Assembly (NCBI GenBank): GCA_020726505.1
Contig: JAHLEZ010000018.1
Span: forward strand, 1 to 64,000
Direction: 5' to 3'
Source of the DNA: Leptodontidium sp. MPI-SDFR-AT-0119
Taxonomy: Eukaryota; Ascomycota; Leotiomycetes; Helotiales; Leptodontidiaceae
DNA length: 64,000 bases
The notes beneath the pieces are model-generated. The model saw nothing but the letters and a program-made list of their open reading frames with translations, searched no databases and was not told the DNA's origin. The translations under genes and the position numbers were made by a program. Positions 11,017-21,982 of the stretch are shown one piece after another. The first letter of the stretch is position 1; every line of letters begins with the position of its first letter.

Positions 11017-11825
11017 CTTCCTGGGACTGGAGCAGGTGCAAGATCTCCATTCTTTTGGTATTTAAAAAGATTACGGATAACCTGCAATCCGTCTGAGTCT
11101 AATTTCGCTAACCTTAGGGATCGCATATGGTGCAGCGAAGACTTGTGAAACTGGACAAGAGCTCGCTGACATCGGGATTTGGCTGCTTGGACTTCAGTCA
11201 ATTGTGGTGACGACGAGAGCCCAGAAACGGCACCGTAAAGAATTGGCAGGGCGGCTTTAACCCCAAATGCCTCCGACACCCTACATGGAGCAACACCAGA
11301 AGACATTGTTTTGAGAATACAACACACAGTCGACATCATCCAATCTGCTCAAATCCCGACCTGACAAGTAGTACATGGAAGACCGCCAAACCGAACACAG
11401 CAAGCACTTGCTCACCATCCACTACTGCGGACATCAGGGGTAGCAAACGGCTCCAAGCTAGTACGGACCTTGACCTCCAGAGTAGTACTCCACCATGGCG
11501 GCTTTCTGCCTTTGATTTGAAAATTACGAAATACGCATGCCACTTGCATATATCTTGCAGCATGCTTCAGCGATGGCAACCCAGTGGAAAATTCTGCTGA
11601 CTCTGGAGCACAACTTTCATTTCATGTCGAATTTGCCCTCTCTTCGCTTTCGCAGTTCGAGGACTTCCATATATGATCTCCGATGTGCTCAAGAGGCTCG
11701 TTGGGTGCCTGATTTTAGACATTCCATGAGATGACAAACGACTTTCTATCTAGATCATAGTTTTGTTGAAAAGAAAAGACTACGGGGAGGCCACTAGACT
11801 GCTTAAAACCACATGAAATAGCAAA
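11017..11825. other. About 810 bp present only in repeat copy 1
   Basis: This segment separates the two parts of repeat copy 1; the equivalent point in the 33-kb copy has about ten bases. Its first 90 bases continue an open frame with FLGLEQVQDLHSFGI. No terminal repeats or target duplications are evident at its ends, so a deletion in the other copy is as likely as an insertion here. Confidence 0.4.
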
Positions 11826-11880
11826 TGCTATGCTGAAATTCTACTGTTTGTTTGGGATAAACAGAATAGTAATACGGACC
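11826..11880 (+). repeat. Dispersed repeat, copy 1 (right part)
   Basis: The stretch GCTGAAATTCTACTG-TTTGGGATAAACA matches the same motif at 33626-33660 in copy 2. It marks the right end of the shared sequence. Confidence 0.55.
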
Positions 11881-13323
11881 TCAAATTCCGCTATCAAGGT
11901 CACATATAGGCGGGTGGAACCGATGGTGATGTTGACCCCACTTGTTCAAATCACCCCGCCACCTCTAATAACAGAGGGAACGACTGCCAATCAAGTTTGT
12001 GTAACTACGCACCACCTGCCTGGGCAGTATGTGGCATTGTCGATGCAGAATGTATTTGAATAGTACAGGTATAGAGACATGCGTATGACATCCCTCATTA
12101 TGACCCCGTTGACAGCTGAACAATATCCTTTCGTAACGTGAAAGACCATGTCACAATGCCTACTATATCTTGGCTTTGCCATTCTTGAGAGTGTAGGTTA
12201 GAATCGCTTAATGTAAACTGAACCTCCACGCACTGACGTTTGCAAGGTAACATTCGATGATTGTATGTTTTAATCTCGAAATTTCGAAAGTATATTCGAT
12301 TAGGATGATTGACTTTGGCGACGTTCGTTGTGCTTAACCCCATCCGGCGCTGGCCAATACATTTAGAGGAGCCATTCAAGTACTTAAACAGAATCCCGGT
12401 ACTTGCCCCATGATCGTCGGAATATATCTCTGCCCAGAGAACGTGCATGAGTGAGGCTCGCGTATGGTGAAGGTCGTGATCATTTCCATTATCTTCGACG
12501 TCCATTTACGACGGTGAGGACAATTTCGGCGTTGCGGCGAACCATGAGATGGGCTCTGCTAAAGCTGGCTCATCGTAAAGAAGTTGCCTCATAGGTGTAT
12601 TACACAGGATCTGGTAAGGGGCTTCTTTTCTGTCACTTGAAGCACCAAAGTAGCACCATCTATCGTAAGAAGTAAAAATCTAGTCAAAGTCAACTTCTGA
12701 TCCTAAGCAAGGGAGATATGCGGCCTTTACCACAAGAATAGTGCCATGGGTCAAGCCTGAATTTCTCCGAACCCATGCCCTTGTGATTTCCTCCCTAGGA
12801 TTCAACGGAAAGTATTACCACATAGTAGTGTGTTGAAAGGTTAAATATAGATATCGGTATGTGCTCATCGTCGTCTCATCAGCATAGTGAGCATAGATAC
12901 CATAAACAGATCGCGTGTCACAAAAGATTATAAAAGCCGTCACATCCCTTATATCGATGCAAACAGTTCGACGTGGAGACGTCGAGTATTTGCCAACAGA
13001 GTAATAGCTTCCGGGTCTGGGCGGATTCGTGATGTTCCACAGCTGGACTTTCTTGTGGCCTTAACCGATTATACGAAGAAATGGGCCCTGGGAAAGTTAG
13101 CACTATATTAACCTTTTATGTAATGACGTACATTTAATACAATCCTAAGCTGTACCTGAGCCCAGCTAAAGCGTTCTAACACGTACCAAGCACAATTTCC
13201 ATGACTCCTTGCCGCAGGATAGTCTTCTAATATCTCCATCTTGCGTATCCCAAGATGATTTAACCCTAGCCTTAGCACCGACCGATCGGTGATGAGTTGT
13301 ACGCCCTTGAGAAATGGCTCGTA
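11881..13323. other. Gene-poor stretch
   Basis: Only short frames are open on either strand (for example near 12098-12505 minus), none with a domain, ATG context or splice sites that I can support. Confidence 0.3.
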
Positions 13324-13692
13324 TTAAACGCCTAAAAAGAGAAATTTGTACGTATGCAACTGCGCGCTCGTGAAGTCGAGGTTCGTTAGTGGCCGTTTGT
13401 ACTTTAATTCGTCGAGAACTAGTGCCGTAAACTGCGAAACTAAAGCGATCCTGGCAAGTGTAGAACGATCCGCCATTTCCCATACGATCAAATGAAACAG
13501 TTCATCTAGTAAGGCTAGTAGTTTCCGTACTAATCCCTTCGTCCTTGAACTATCATTATAGAGCGAGGGAGAAAGTACCTCCAGATCTTCTTTAAACGAC
13601 TTGAACACTTTCTCTTTGCATGGCGACGTGAACCAGGCATTTGCCGCGACTCTAATATGCCACACTTCTTTATATGTTGCTTTTCCGGGCAC
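13324..13692 (-). pseudogene. F-box-like fragment
   Basis: A 122-residue minus-strand frame whose centre reads LLALLDELFHLIVWEMADRS, then TLARIALVSQ and LDELKYKRPL. This has the L-x-L-x-x-E-L/I, L-x-x-L-A-x-V-S pattern of an F-box, the adaptor motif that links substrates to SCF ubiquitin ligases. The usual Pro of the L-P-x-E core is replaced by Leu/Asp, and the frame stops about 25 residues after the motif, so no substrate-binding domain follows. Neither end shows a clear intron. Probably a remnant of one of the many fungal F-box genes. The family call rests on the short motif only. Confidence 0.4.
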
Positions 13693-14283
13693 AATATTTG
13701 TGCGTATATCAAGGCAATCCTTGTGAGCTAAGTATGGACTAGGCGAAGATTTACACGCGCAACAGGCTAGTCGCAGACAGAGGGCACACTATTGAGCGGC
13801 GTCGCGTTATGTGAAGTAAACCAACACGTATCGTTAGTTTATGAGGCCAATCGATGGCATTTCGAAAACATCGGTAAAGCCTGTGTAACTCGATGACCCC
13901 AGGACTAGATATTGTGAGCCCATATTTGGAAATGAAGGAGATTGGGTTGTGGTACCTGCGAGACTCCTTTCACTAAGTTCAAACGCTTGCTGACAATACA
14001 CACACCTCTTTTATTGAAGAGAAATACAAGTTGGCTGTCTGTTTGCCATGTCGAGTTATGGTTTCACGTATCTTCGCCTTCCAAAGGCTGGTGGGAACCG
14101 TTTTCGAGTTCTTTGAGCTTTGGTGATCGGGATGTCGGCATTAGCCAGGCCAGACGCTTTGCCTGATTCGTTGGAGCCACCGACGCGAAAGAAGGGAATG
14201 ATAAAAGTAGGGCTGGGAAGGGGTGAAACGACGGCATGCCCTGTATGCCTTGATCTCTGACGAGAAGGACCGATTGCTGCCTA

Positions 14284-14640
14284 GTTATTTATTAAATTTA
14301 TTAATAAAGATAAGGATATTATTAAATCTATACTTGTTATTAGTAAAGAAGTAATAATTTATTATAATTTATTCTTAAGGTCGAGACAAAATAAGAAGAG
14401 AATAAAGGAATCTAAACTTTTTATCTTAGGGGACTTAAATTCGTCGATAAGTATAATAGTTACGGTAATATTATTAAACCATCGACGTAATCTTATAGTA
14501 ATAGTACTAGGAAGAGAGTATTTAAATCATTTTCTTAGTGTTAAAGTATATTATAGTAATTTAATTATAAACCTCTTTAATTAAGAGAGTTCGGAGGTAA
14601 TTAATATTAGGAATTAAAAGGTGGCTACTATGAAGTAAGA
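14284..14640. other. AT-rich, RIP-like stretch
   Basis: Very AT-rich with many TAA, TTA and TAT triplets, in contrast to the flanking sequence. It begins the AT-rich island that runs to about 17780 and includes the transposon and kinase relic. No frame is readable. Probably a RIP-mutated repeat whose original identity is lost. Confidence 0.45.
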
Positions 14641-14644
14641 GGTC

Positions 14645-14790
14645 ACCAGCGTAAAAAATGATTTGATTTGATTTGATTAATGGCTATTAATCATATTCAA
14701 ATCAAGTAAAATTTTGATTAATCAAAATCAAATCAAATCAAATTAATCAAATATTAATTGATTTATATGATTAATTTTGCTCACGCTGGT
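14645..14790. mobile_element. Foldback/MITE-like palindromic element
   Basis: A 146-bp sequence bounded by ACCAGCGT (14645-14652) and its inverse ACGCTGGT (14783-14790). The interior is an imperfect palindrome of GATTT/AAATC pentamers with a perfect 18-bp palindrome ATTTTGATTAATCAAAAT at the centre. It would fold into one long hairpin. It carries no coding capacity. No target duplication is clear at the flanks. It sits 35 bases left of the pogo-like transposon but its termini are unrelated to it. Confidence 0.55.
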
Positions 14791-14825
14791 ACTAATATTA
14801 TCATCTTCGGCTAACTAACAGAGTA

Positions 14826-14877
14826 ACGTCTTACCCCTAGATTCCGCCCACCCCTAGATTCCGCCCACCTCGCTTAA
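14826..14877 (+). repeat. Left terminal inverted repeat of pogo-like element
   Basis: Begins ACGTCTTACC after the TA dinucleotide and carries two tandem copies of CCCCTAGATTCCGCCCA, then CCTCGCTTAA. It pairs with 16607-16659. Confidence 0.88.
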
Positions 14878-14909
14878 TTCTAGTACTTAATACTCAACAC
14901 TTAATAACT

Positions 14910-16511
14910 CTATATTGCGCTAACATCTATACACGATATTGTAGAGTCTGATTCTCCTCCTGATTCTGATTCTAGAGACTTAATTTGGCGTTCTCTAGCT
15001 GCGATTTGAGCCTCCTTAATAACATATGTTGTAACGAACTTGGAATTTGGACTCGTTCGGACTTTCCGCCTTTTCTTTGGCCTTAATTGCTCTAATCTCT
15101 CTTCTAACTCTTTGATCTTCATATTTGCCTTCCCTAATTCGTAGTCTCTTTCATTAATTCCCTTTATAACCTTCCTGAAAAGTAAACGTCGTGTTGGAAG
15201 TTGATTATGTGATTTGCTGGCCAAAGTATGAATCTGTACGTATAAATCTTTCCTAGCCCTTGGAGTCTAAACCTTAATTGAAGTATTAGTTACTTCCAGA
15301 GTTACTATTGGCGTCTCCTGAGGCTTTGGAAGAGATGGATTTGTTGATTTATTACTGTTTCTAACAGTAAAGGGCTCATTAATGGCTTGGCTACTGATAC
15401 TGGCCACAATCCCGTAGTTCTTTACCCCGCCTTAATATTAGAAGGTGTAATACTCTCTTGACGTGCCTTCTAGTAGTAGATAAGGAAGTTCCGCTTCTTA
15501 ATTAGAGTAGAATCGATCAAAGAACTCAACTTTTGTAGTTCTTTCTAGTAAGCACGCTTTAAAAACAGAGAAAACTGTCAAATCTAAAGGTTGTAAGACG
15601 TGTGACGTATGTGTAGGTAAAAATAAAAGGTATATATTGTGTTCAAGGCACTTCCAAAGGAATTCCGTAGTCTTATGGCTCCCGTGGCCGTCTAGAATGA
15701 GGAGTCTTGCTGAATGGTCACGTAGTTCGGTCTGAGGTATAAACACCTTCTTTAGCCACTTAAGGGCCACTTGATTAGTTGTCCACCCATTCTCGGTGGC
15801 TGTAAAGTGCCATTCGTTGAATACGTCTAATTGAGACGGAAACCACTGTTGTTGAACCGATTTTCCCTTGTAAGCTACAGCTGGTCGCGTAAAAGCTCCA
15901 ATTGCAGAGATACACTCAAGGATTGTCGTCCAAGCACGTGAACTTGGCTGTTTTCCTTGAATCTTGCGGCTCTTAGCGTTCCCCACAATATATCTATTAA
16001 GACCGTAGCCTTCTATAATACTAGTCTCGTCTATATTCTAACGTTAAGAAGCTAGAATGGCCTTGATAGCCGGAATCTCCAATTTCTGGAACCACGGCCT
16101 AATAACTTCGGTACAAGCGGCGTTGATACGCACAGAATCGACGTAGATTTGCCTCTTGGTCTTTAGAATAGGGTTACGTGCCAAAAATCGTGTTATCCAG
16201 TGTTTTCCTAATGGTAGGTGGTCTCCTTGAAGTGCCAAAAGCCTCTCTCTAAAAACCTTGATTTGTGCGTGCGTAACTCTATGGCCAAGAGACTTTTGAG
16301 TCAAAATCTAATCGGCTAATCGATTCTCTACTACCGTAGGTAGCCTTTGCAAGTGACTAAGAGCGTCCTTACGTGGTTGAGTCGTTGTGTTGCGGTCACG
16401 AAGTGTAGACCTTGGAATGCCCTATTCTAGGCATGCCTTTCGCAAAGACTTGCTATTTGCGACCTCCTCAAGTGTACACATGATGTTATACTTAGTATAT
16501 GTAGGCTTCAT
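14910..16511 (-). pseudogene. Pogo-like DDE transposase with stops only
   Basis: The frame from the ATG at 16511 to 14910 is 534 codons with no frameshift at all. Order of domains: an N-terminal helix-turn-helix (LRKACLE.GIPRSTLRDR), a CENP-B/Tc5-type DNA-binding part (THAQI, LPLGKHWITRFLARNP), the DDE-1 core with first Asp in NIDETSII, second in ILDGHGSH and third in QPLDLTVF exactly 35 residues later (DD35D, as in Fot1/pogo), and a C-terminal coiled coil (KIKELEERLEQLRPKKRRK). Eight internal stops fall at LE*GIP, LAD*IL, AS*R*NIDE, YSN*EA, YTF*Y*GG and KV*TP; Trp or Gln fits most of these positions. That is the pattern left by RIP (CpA to TpA on either strand). Catalytic residues survive. 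Confidence 0.85.
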
Positions 16512-16606
16512 GATAAAAACAATACGAATTACAAGTTTGAAGAGAATCGATTAAAGAATAGAAGAGTAATTAATTATTTAAGTTGGTGGGTAAGAGTAGC
16601 GGTGAG

Positions 16607-16659
16607 TTAAGCGAGGGTGGGCGGAATCTAGGGGTGGGCGGAATCTAGGGGTGAGACGT
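16607..16659 (-). repeat. Right terminal inverted repeat of pogo-like element
   Basis: Read on the minus strand it starts ACGTCTCACC and repeats CCCCTAGATTCCGCCCA twice, then CCCTCGCTTAA. It ends at the TA of 16660-16661. Confidence 0.88.
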
Positions 16660-16985
16660 TAGTCAACATGTGTGAGGTCTGGGTCACCACCAGCAAATAC
16701 AAAACTGTACTGCATCACCGAAGCATGCCCGCAGCGAAAGATGTTCATATGGGATCATCAACTGTCACAAGCGGAATCTGTCCACGGTGCTGAGGTATTG
16801 CATCTGTAAGCTTGCAAGCCAACTCGTTACATGACGGCAGTGGCTTAACTGGTAACAGACTGATATTGTTCTGGGGGCACGTGATATATCGATTACGTGG
16901 CTAGGTTGCTGCAGTCTAGGCTCTCCACACAATCCTTCTGAAGTCTTAAGCCGTCTGAAATCTCCGTTTTCCCCTTTACGAACTT

Positions 16986-17781
16986 GTGATGGCTTTAGAA
17001 TCATATCACATCATAGAGATTAATTTATACTATCCAGAGAATGTGAAGGATGTCCTAGGGATAGGTAGTAGTTGCTTCATAGGCCTTATCAATGATACCA
17101 CGGTCATAAAGTACCCACACTATCTAAATGACAATACAAAACCTGCCGCTTTAGCTATTAAAGCTTAAATATTAGAGGCAATTGGTAATTATGATCAAAT
17201 TATTCGCTTAAAGGGACGGACTACTACAGGCCTCTTATTAGAATATGTATATCACGGATCTCTTAATCAATACCTTAGCTCACATAATCTAATAATTTAA
17301 CGGCGGATGGTGTGGGCTATTTAGGCCGCAGAAGCCATCGTATTAATACACGAAAACGCGTTATTTATTGCGATATTAGCGTTAATAACCTCCTGCCGGA
17401 TACAGAATTAAATATTAAACTATTCGACTTTTAAGAACGCCTTCTTCGATCGAATAGGAGTATTAAACTACTCGGTCTTTCTTTAGAGAATATTAAGGCT
17501 TCCATGCCTCGAGCCGATCCCAATCACGCAAATGAGAAAACAAACATATTCGCCTTAGGGACAGCTTTCTATTAGATTATAAAAGATTACGAGTCTTTTC
17601 CAGAATTGGATTCTTTTACCTAATAAGAGGAAACCGAGGAGAGATTTGTATCGGGCCAATTTCCCGCTATGCGGTATACTCCATTAATAGTCATTATTCA
17701 CAAGTGTTGGAGTGGGGGTACAACTCCACGCACGAAGTCGTCGGCGACCTTGAGCTTCGTGAGTCAAGTGGGAGCAGTTAA
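16986..17781 (+). pseudogene. Protein kinase-like relic, RIP-mutated
   Basis: Same family and layout as 494-1464. Readable motifs in order: DVLGIGSSCFIGLIND (glycine-loop region), VIKYPH, LLLEYVYHGSLNQYL (hinge), VIYCDISVNNLL (catalytic loop), IKLFDF (DFG region), NIFALGTAFY and HKCWSG (C-lobe). The frame is broken by TAA/TAG at seven places: KA*ILEA, II*RRM, AI*AAE, DF*ER, FY*II and a double stop in SFT**EET. Six of them fit Gln and one fits Trp. One single-base deletion lies just before VIYCD (near 17365). AT content is high. It lies just outside the pogo-like element. Confidence 0.7.
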
Positions 17782-18186
17782 CATAGAATGATAGTAATAC
17801 CAAAGACTTCCAGTTCAACCCCCATGACATTCGTCCCTCACGTCAATGAGGCCATGGAACGCACCAGATGTGAGTATCATGGGCAGGCATGTGGCTGTGC
17901 GGCTTTTGTTGGACTAGGGGAATCACAGAATATTGATGGATGGGCAGACGCTATACGGCTAGGTGTTCTCTCCTTTCTCTACCTTGCAGGTATCACTCAA
18001 ACATGAGGGAGGCGAGGGCAAGGCATCAGCATTGTGTGAAATCTTGCTGAGGGCTGTCGTCTTTTCTTACTGCTACAAAAGGCCCGTGGAAAATGGTACG
18101 ACGCAATCATACTGGAGAATACACGAATCCTCTTTTTTAATCAAGACATGGCGCCACATCTCTTCGGATGTTTGCTTAGATTCCAG
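17782..18186. other. Gap between kinase relic and next gene
   Basis: A 72-codon plus-strand frame (17788-18006) reads like protein (FVPHVNEAMERTRCEYHGQA) but I do not recognise it and it has no partner exon that I can support. Confidence 0.3.
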
Positions 18187-18777
18187 TCAGACCAGCTTCC
18201 AGCTTTCATCCAAATCCATCCTTTGCACTAGCTGCTCTGCTGCAATAATAGCAACATCTTCACGCGATTCGAGAAATCTCTGGCAAAGTCCAACCAGCGG
18301 CACTGGTAATCTAGATATGGAAAGCTCATGAATCTCGGGTTGGTGGGATGAGATCCATGATTTGGCGGAGCCTTGTCACGGGCATGTGGGCTCTTAGAGA
18401 TTGGGCTGAGACTATAGATTTTATCGGCAAGCAATACAAGAGTACTGAGTGAATGTATCCATGATGAAGATCGGAGTCTAGGGCAGCCTCGCTTGTACTC
18501 ATTATACAGATCAAACTCTTCGATCTCGTCACGGTTAAAGAGCCCTGTCTCGCGGAGGAGCGATACGGCCTTCAGTATCATGGATTCGGGCACACAGATC
18601 TCAATATCCTAGACTAACGTCAGCGGGGGTTTGCAATAGCTTCCGAAAAGACTGGTTCATTACGCGGAGAACGCGGGGCACATTATAATAGTTAAGTGCT
18701 AGCTCTCCCACAAGACATGTAGGTATACGGGCATGCTCGAGAATTCGAAGAGCAACTTTCAGTTGTAAAGCTTCCAT
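18187..18777 (-). pseudogene. Nucleotidyltransferase-fold protein, frameshifted
   Basis: Minus-strand gene with exon 1 at 18777-18664 and exon 2 from 18608, separated by a 54-bp intron (GTAATG...GTCTAG). The N-terminus joins across the intron to give LVGELALNYYNVPRVLRDIE, which matches the G-x-x-A...D-x-[DE] signature of minimal nucleotidyltransferases. It is followed by FDLYNEYKRGCPRLRSS and LVLLADKIYSLSPISK, features I know from a large family of uncharacterised fungal proteins. After that the frame is lost twice: VTRLRQIMDLIPPTR continues in the second frame and LPVPLVGLCQRFLESREDVA in the third, ending at 18187. Two small indels therefore separate three pieces of one protein. Function of the family is unknown; the catalytic reading is from the motif only. 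Confidence 0.55.
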
Positions 18778-19113
18778 CCTTCGATCAACCGTTAGACGCG
18801 AAACGATGAAATGCAGCCAGCGCGCTGGAAGGAGGAATGAAAGGAAAGGAAGGTCGAAGTCAAAGTCCTCTAACCGAACCTGTGAGAATGCCTTGTTTTA
18901 CGCTTGGCGCCAACACATCGGCGTGTCGTGCTTGCCTTAAACAGGTATCACGCACCTTTCAACCTAAAGTTGTCAAAGAGTATCTATCATTGGAGGCGTG
19001 GCGGCACAGTATGCCAAAGATTGAGCTGAAATCTTCATTACTTTCGGACCTCTTGGGACATGCCTTGGGACATACATTTACTTCCACACATGCCCCACCC
19101 AGACTCGACTGTC

Positions 19114-19979
19114 ATGAATAAGATTCGCGCGTTCTTCAGCAAATCCTCCATCTTAGCCATCCAAATCTTATCTGATCTGCACCTGGAAGTTAGCCAGCAA
19201 TACTCCTCTTTCATGATCCCCGCGTCAGCGCTATATCTCGTTCTTGCTAGTGACGTGGGTCGTCTCATCGACTACGAGTCTTACTTGGCTTTCCTTGCCA
19301 AACAAACTGCGCAATTCGAACAAGTCTTCCTCGTCCTTGGAAACCATGAGTTTTACGGCCTCTCTTTCCTCTCGGGACTAGATCGGGCGCGAAAGCTGGA
19401 AAATGAGGCAGGTCTGAATGGGAAATTAGTATTGCTGCACCAAAGGCGTTTCAACATCCCAAATTTCGATATCATAATTCTAGGATGCACGCTTTGGTCT
19501 GCAGTGCCTGAAGATGCCAGGGAAGTGGCTCAAACGAAAGTTAAGGATTTCAAGAAGATTGAAGGATGGACTGTTGATAATCACAACGCTTCTCACGAAG
19601 CTGATCTCACCTGGTTGCGCCATCCAGTCCAGATATCCGGCGGCAGAACACTTTGAGAACGAAGGATGAGCCGCTTAGAAGGAATGTACTTGTTGTCACG
19701 CACCATGCGCCTTCGATGCAAGAAACGTCGAGCCTAATGGACGTGGGAAACCCATGGAGTTCTGCGTTTGCCACTGATCTATTGGGGGACGCAAGCTGGG
19801 GCGAGGTAAAAGCGTGGGTGTTTGGCCATACTCATTTTACGACAAATTTTGAGAGAAATGGAATCAAAGTCGTAAATAATCAGAGGGGATATGTGCTCCC
19901 CGGTACTAGGAAAGGAAAAAGCGAGGAGAGAGATAGGAAGAAGGTGTTTGGTGTGAGGAGGCTGGCCCATATATCATGA
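19114..19979 (+). pseudogene. Calcineurin-like metallophosphoesterase, one frameshift
   Basis: Metal-dependent phosphoesterase of the small fungal cytosolic type. Motifs in order: IQILSDLHLE (D-x-H), LVLASDVGRLI (the usual G-D is S-D here), FLVLGNHEFYGL (GNHE), VVTHHAPS and WVFGHTHF (GHTH). The first reading frame ends at 19656 and the second, in a different frame, takes over at about 19653. Adding one T to the run at 19642-19644 (CACTTTGAGA) would join them as RTLLRTKDEPLRRNVL, so one base deletion is the simplest explanation; a read error cannot be excluded. Start chosen at 19114 (MNKIRAFF); an earlier ATG at 19090 is possible. All metal-binding motifs remain apart from the Gly-to-Ser change next to the second-motif Asp. 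Confidence 0.65.
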
Positions 19980-20272
19980 GTCTTGGCGAAGTATCGAAAG
20001 TCAAGGCACCGAGTACGTGATAGACCCTATCCAGGGTTATGAGATACTATGCATCCTATCGATTTCCCTTATTGCACCACCTGTGAAGTGTCGGCACGCA
20101 GTTACATGTAGACCGAAAGACAAGAAGCGCTCTCAGGTAATGAAAGTCAGCCTACAGACCCGACACTCCCTCTCTGGAAACACGGTATCGCAGCATCTCA
20201 GTACTAGCTCGAATGACCTCCCAGAAACCATGTCCAAGTTCCGGTGGGCCCATCAATGAAAGCCAGAATCCC

Positions 20273-21982
20273 TTACTCGGAGACATTCTTTTCGGCCTCT
20301 GGAACGTCAATCAAAATGATGGCATGGGAATACTTAAAGCTCAGTGAAGCCTCATTGCCGTAAGTCATGCCGACGTAAGCCATCTCCCAGCCAGAATTTG
20401 TTGGATCATTCAACCAGGTGACATTTCTCGTCTTGTTTGATGGCCAAACTTGGTTGAGATGCTGTTGGTAGATGTGTCAGCTTGAAAACTGTCTCCGAAT
20501 CGTTCTAGTAAAGTCCAGGAAACGAACAAGGTTATGGATGTATGCAAGGAGTAAAATACGTACAAGTCGCTCTTCTTCTGGATCGCCTTCCCAGCCACTG
20601 TTCCAATCCGTCACTAGACCGTAGAGCTTGTCGCCAACGTATTCATGACCATGGTCGTCCTCGTCCTCATAATCTTGGTTTTGGAGGCGGGGCTTGACTG
20701 TTGTCTTTAGACCTAGAGCCTGGAAGACGCCGAAGACGATGGCATCAATTCCCTTGAGAGTGAATGGCATGAGTTCTTCGATACCGTCTCTAGTGTGTGC
20801 GTATTGGTGCTGGCAATGGAATACAAGCTTCTGTCCTGTACGTTATAGTTTAGTTCCGATGTCAATGATCGCATGTAAGGATGCTTTTGATAGGAAAACT
20901 TACCAGCTTCGAAGATGATCGGAGCCTCGATCAGTTGCTTCACCTCTTGGTAGAGCGGGAACGACTTGAGGTCTGCGCACGGATGGGGATGAAGGATCTT
21001 GCCAACAGACTCGGTGACATAGAGGTTGTAGGTAAGGGTGACTCGATGTCCAGAAGTTACTTCGAGGACCTCATGCTCGCAATCGCTATAGAAAGCCGCC
21101 CACTGAATAGTCGTTGCCTTAGCGTTGCTCCAGTCGAAATGCTTAGAGTGACCAGCATGGGTCACGGGTAAGTGGCCGCCTGAAGTACGTCAATAAACAT
21201 ATCTGGCAAATAGGAGTACGAGGGTCGAACCTTCGTGTGGATGTGGGAGGCAGACGACCAACGATCCAAATTGGGTGGCTCCTCGAGGAGTGTCGACATG
21301 GGCGCGGAATTTGCCAGATGGGCCTGAGTATACCTAAAGATCTCGTTAGAGGATGCTCTGTGTTACAGGTAAGGAATATGCCCACATTAAGCTTGTACAA
21401 CTCTGCCATCACACCGCGATGTTGCTCTCTTCCCTTCATGAAGTCCACATCTACTTGCGGGAGCAAGACTTGGCTGATAGTATCGATGATACCGTAGTCA
21501 TGGGGGTGGAAGTCAACAGAGAACTGTGAACGATTCAGCTTGCCAGCCTTTCTGTAGCTTTCATCGAGAATATCCTTATTCTTGCGACCAAAAGTGGCAG
21601 GTGCACAGGACTCTAGAAGCTGCTCGAGTAACGACGGCTGTGAGCTAGTGCTAGAGCTCCGAGTGTTCTTGGATACCAGACTGGCCTGCGGGAAGTGGAT
21701 GGTACGGGCTTCACCGGCTTCCTTGACGTCCCAACGGAGAGCAACGGGAGGGGATTTGGTGGTAGATCCTGGCGATACTTGACCGGCAGTCTTGAGGGAT
21801 GCAGGTGCAGGTGATGGGTCGATGGCAACTGTACCTCCACAGCAGTAGCTGGCAGTAGATTGGTGGTCCTCGACTGCTTTCTTGAGCGTGGCCCATAGCT
21901 CGCCTTGATCGGCTGGAGCCTGGGCAGCAGCAGACTTCTTACTCATGGCTGAGCGGACAGAGATATCTTGAGTTGGCGGCAT
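20273..21982 (-). CDS. 2OG-Fe(II) oxygenase-like protein
   Basis: Five exons: 21982-21386, 21333-21231, 21179-20904, 20835-20564 and 20461-20273 (1,437 nt, 478 residues). Intron borders are GT-AG, though two donors are weak (GTGGGC, GTTCGA); the assembled reading frame supports them. Splicing produces KFRAHVDTPRGATQFGSLV, with the His and Asp of the iron-binding H-x-D motif near residue 211, then QWAAFYSDCEHEV (distal His) and SGHRVTLTYNLY, whose Arg would bind 2-oxoglutarate. The C-terminus reads MAYVGMTYGNEASLSFKYSH. The N-terminal 90 residues are Ser/Pro-rich. Fungal relatives of this type are uncharacterised, so the substrate is unknown. The frame stays open upstream to 22201 but that extension is Arg-rich and probably untranslated. 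It looks intact among broken neighbours. Confidence 0.75.

Larger units (their letters stand above)
14826..16659 (-). mobile_element. Pogo/Fot1-type (Tc1-mariner) DNA transposon, complete
   Basis: An 1,834-bp element flanked by TA on both sides (14824-14825 and 16660-16661), the target choice of the Tc1-mariner superfamily. Terminal inverted repeats are about 52 bp, starting ACGTCT and differing by one mismatch and one indel. Each arm contains the 17-bp motif CCCCTAGATTCCGCCCA twice in tandem. Inside, on the minus strand, is a full-length transposase frame (14910-16511) with eight in-frame stops. Structure is complete but the element cannot make its own transposase. Confidence 0.88.

Noticed and set aside
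14645..16659. Hairpin element and pogo element considered as one mobile unit
   Set aside because: Their termini differ and each has its own inverted ends; 33 bases separate them, and only the second has a clear TA target site.
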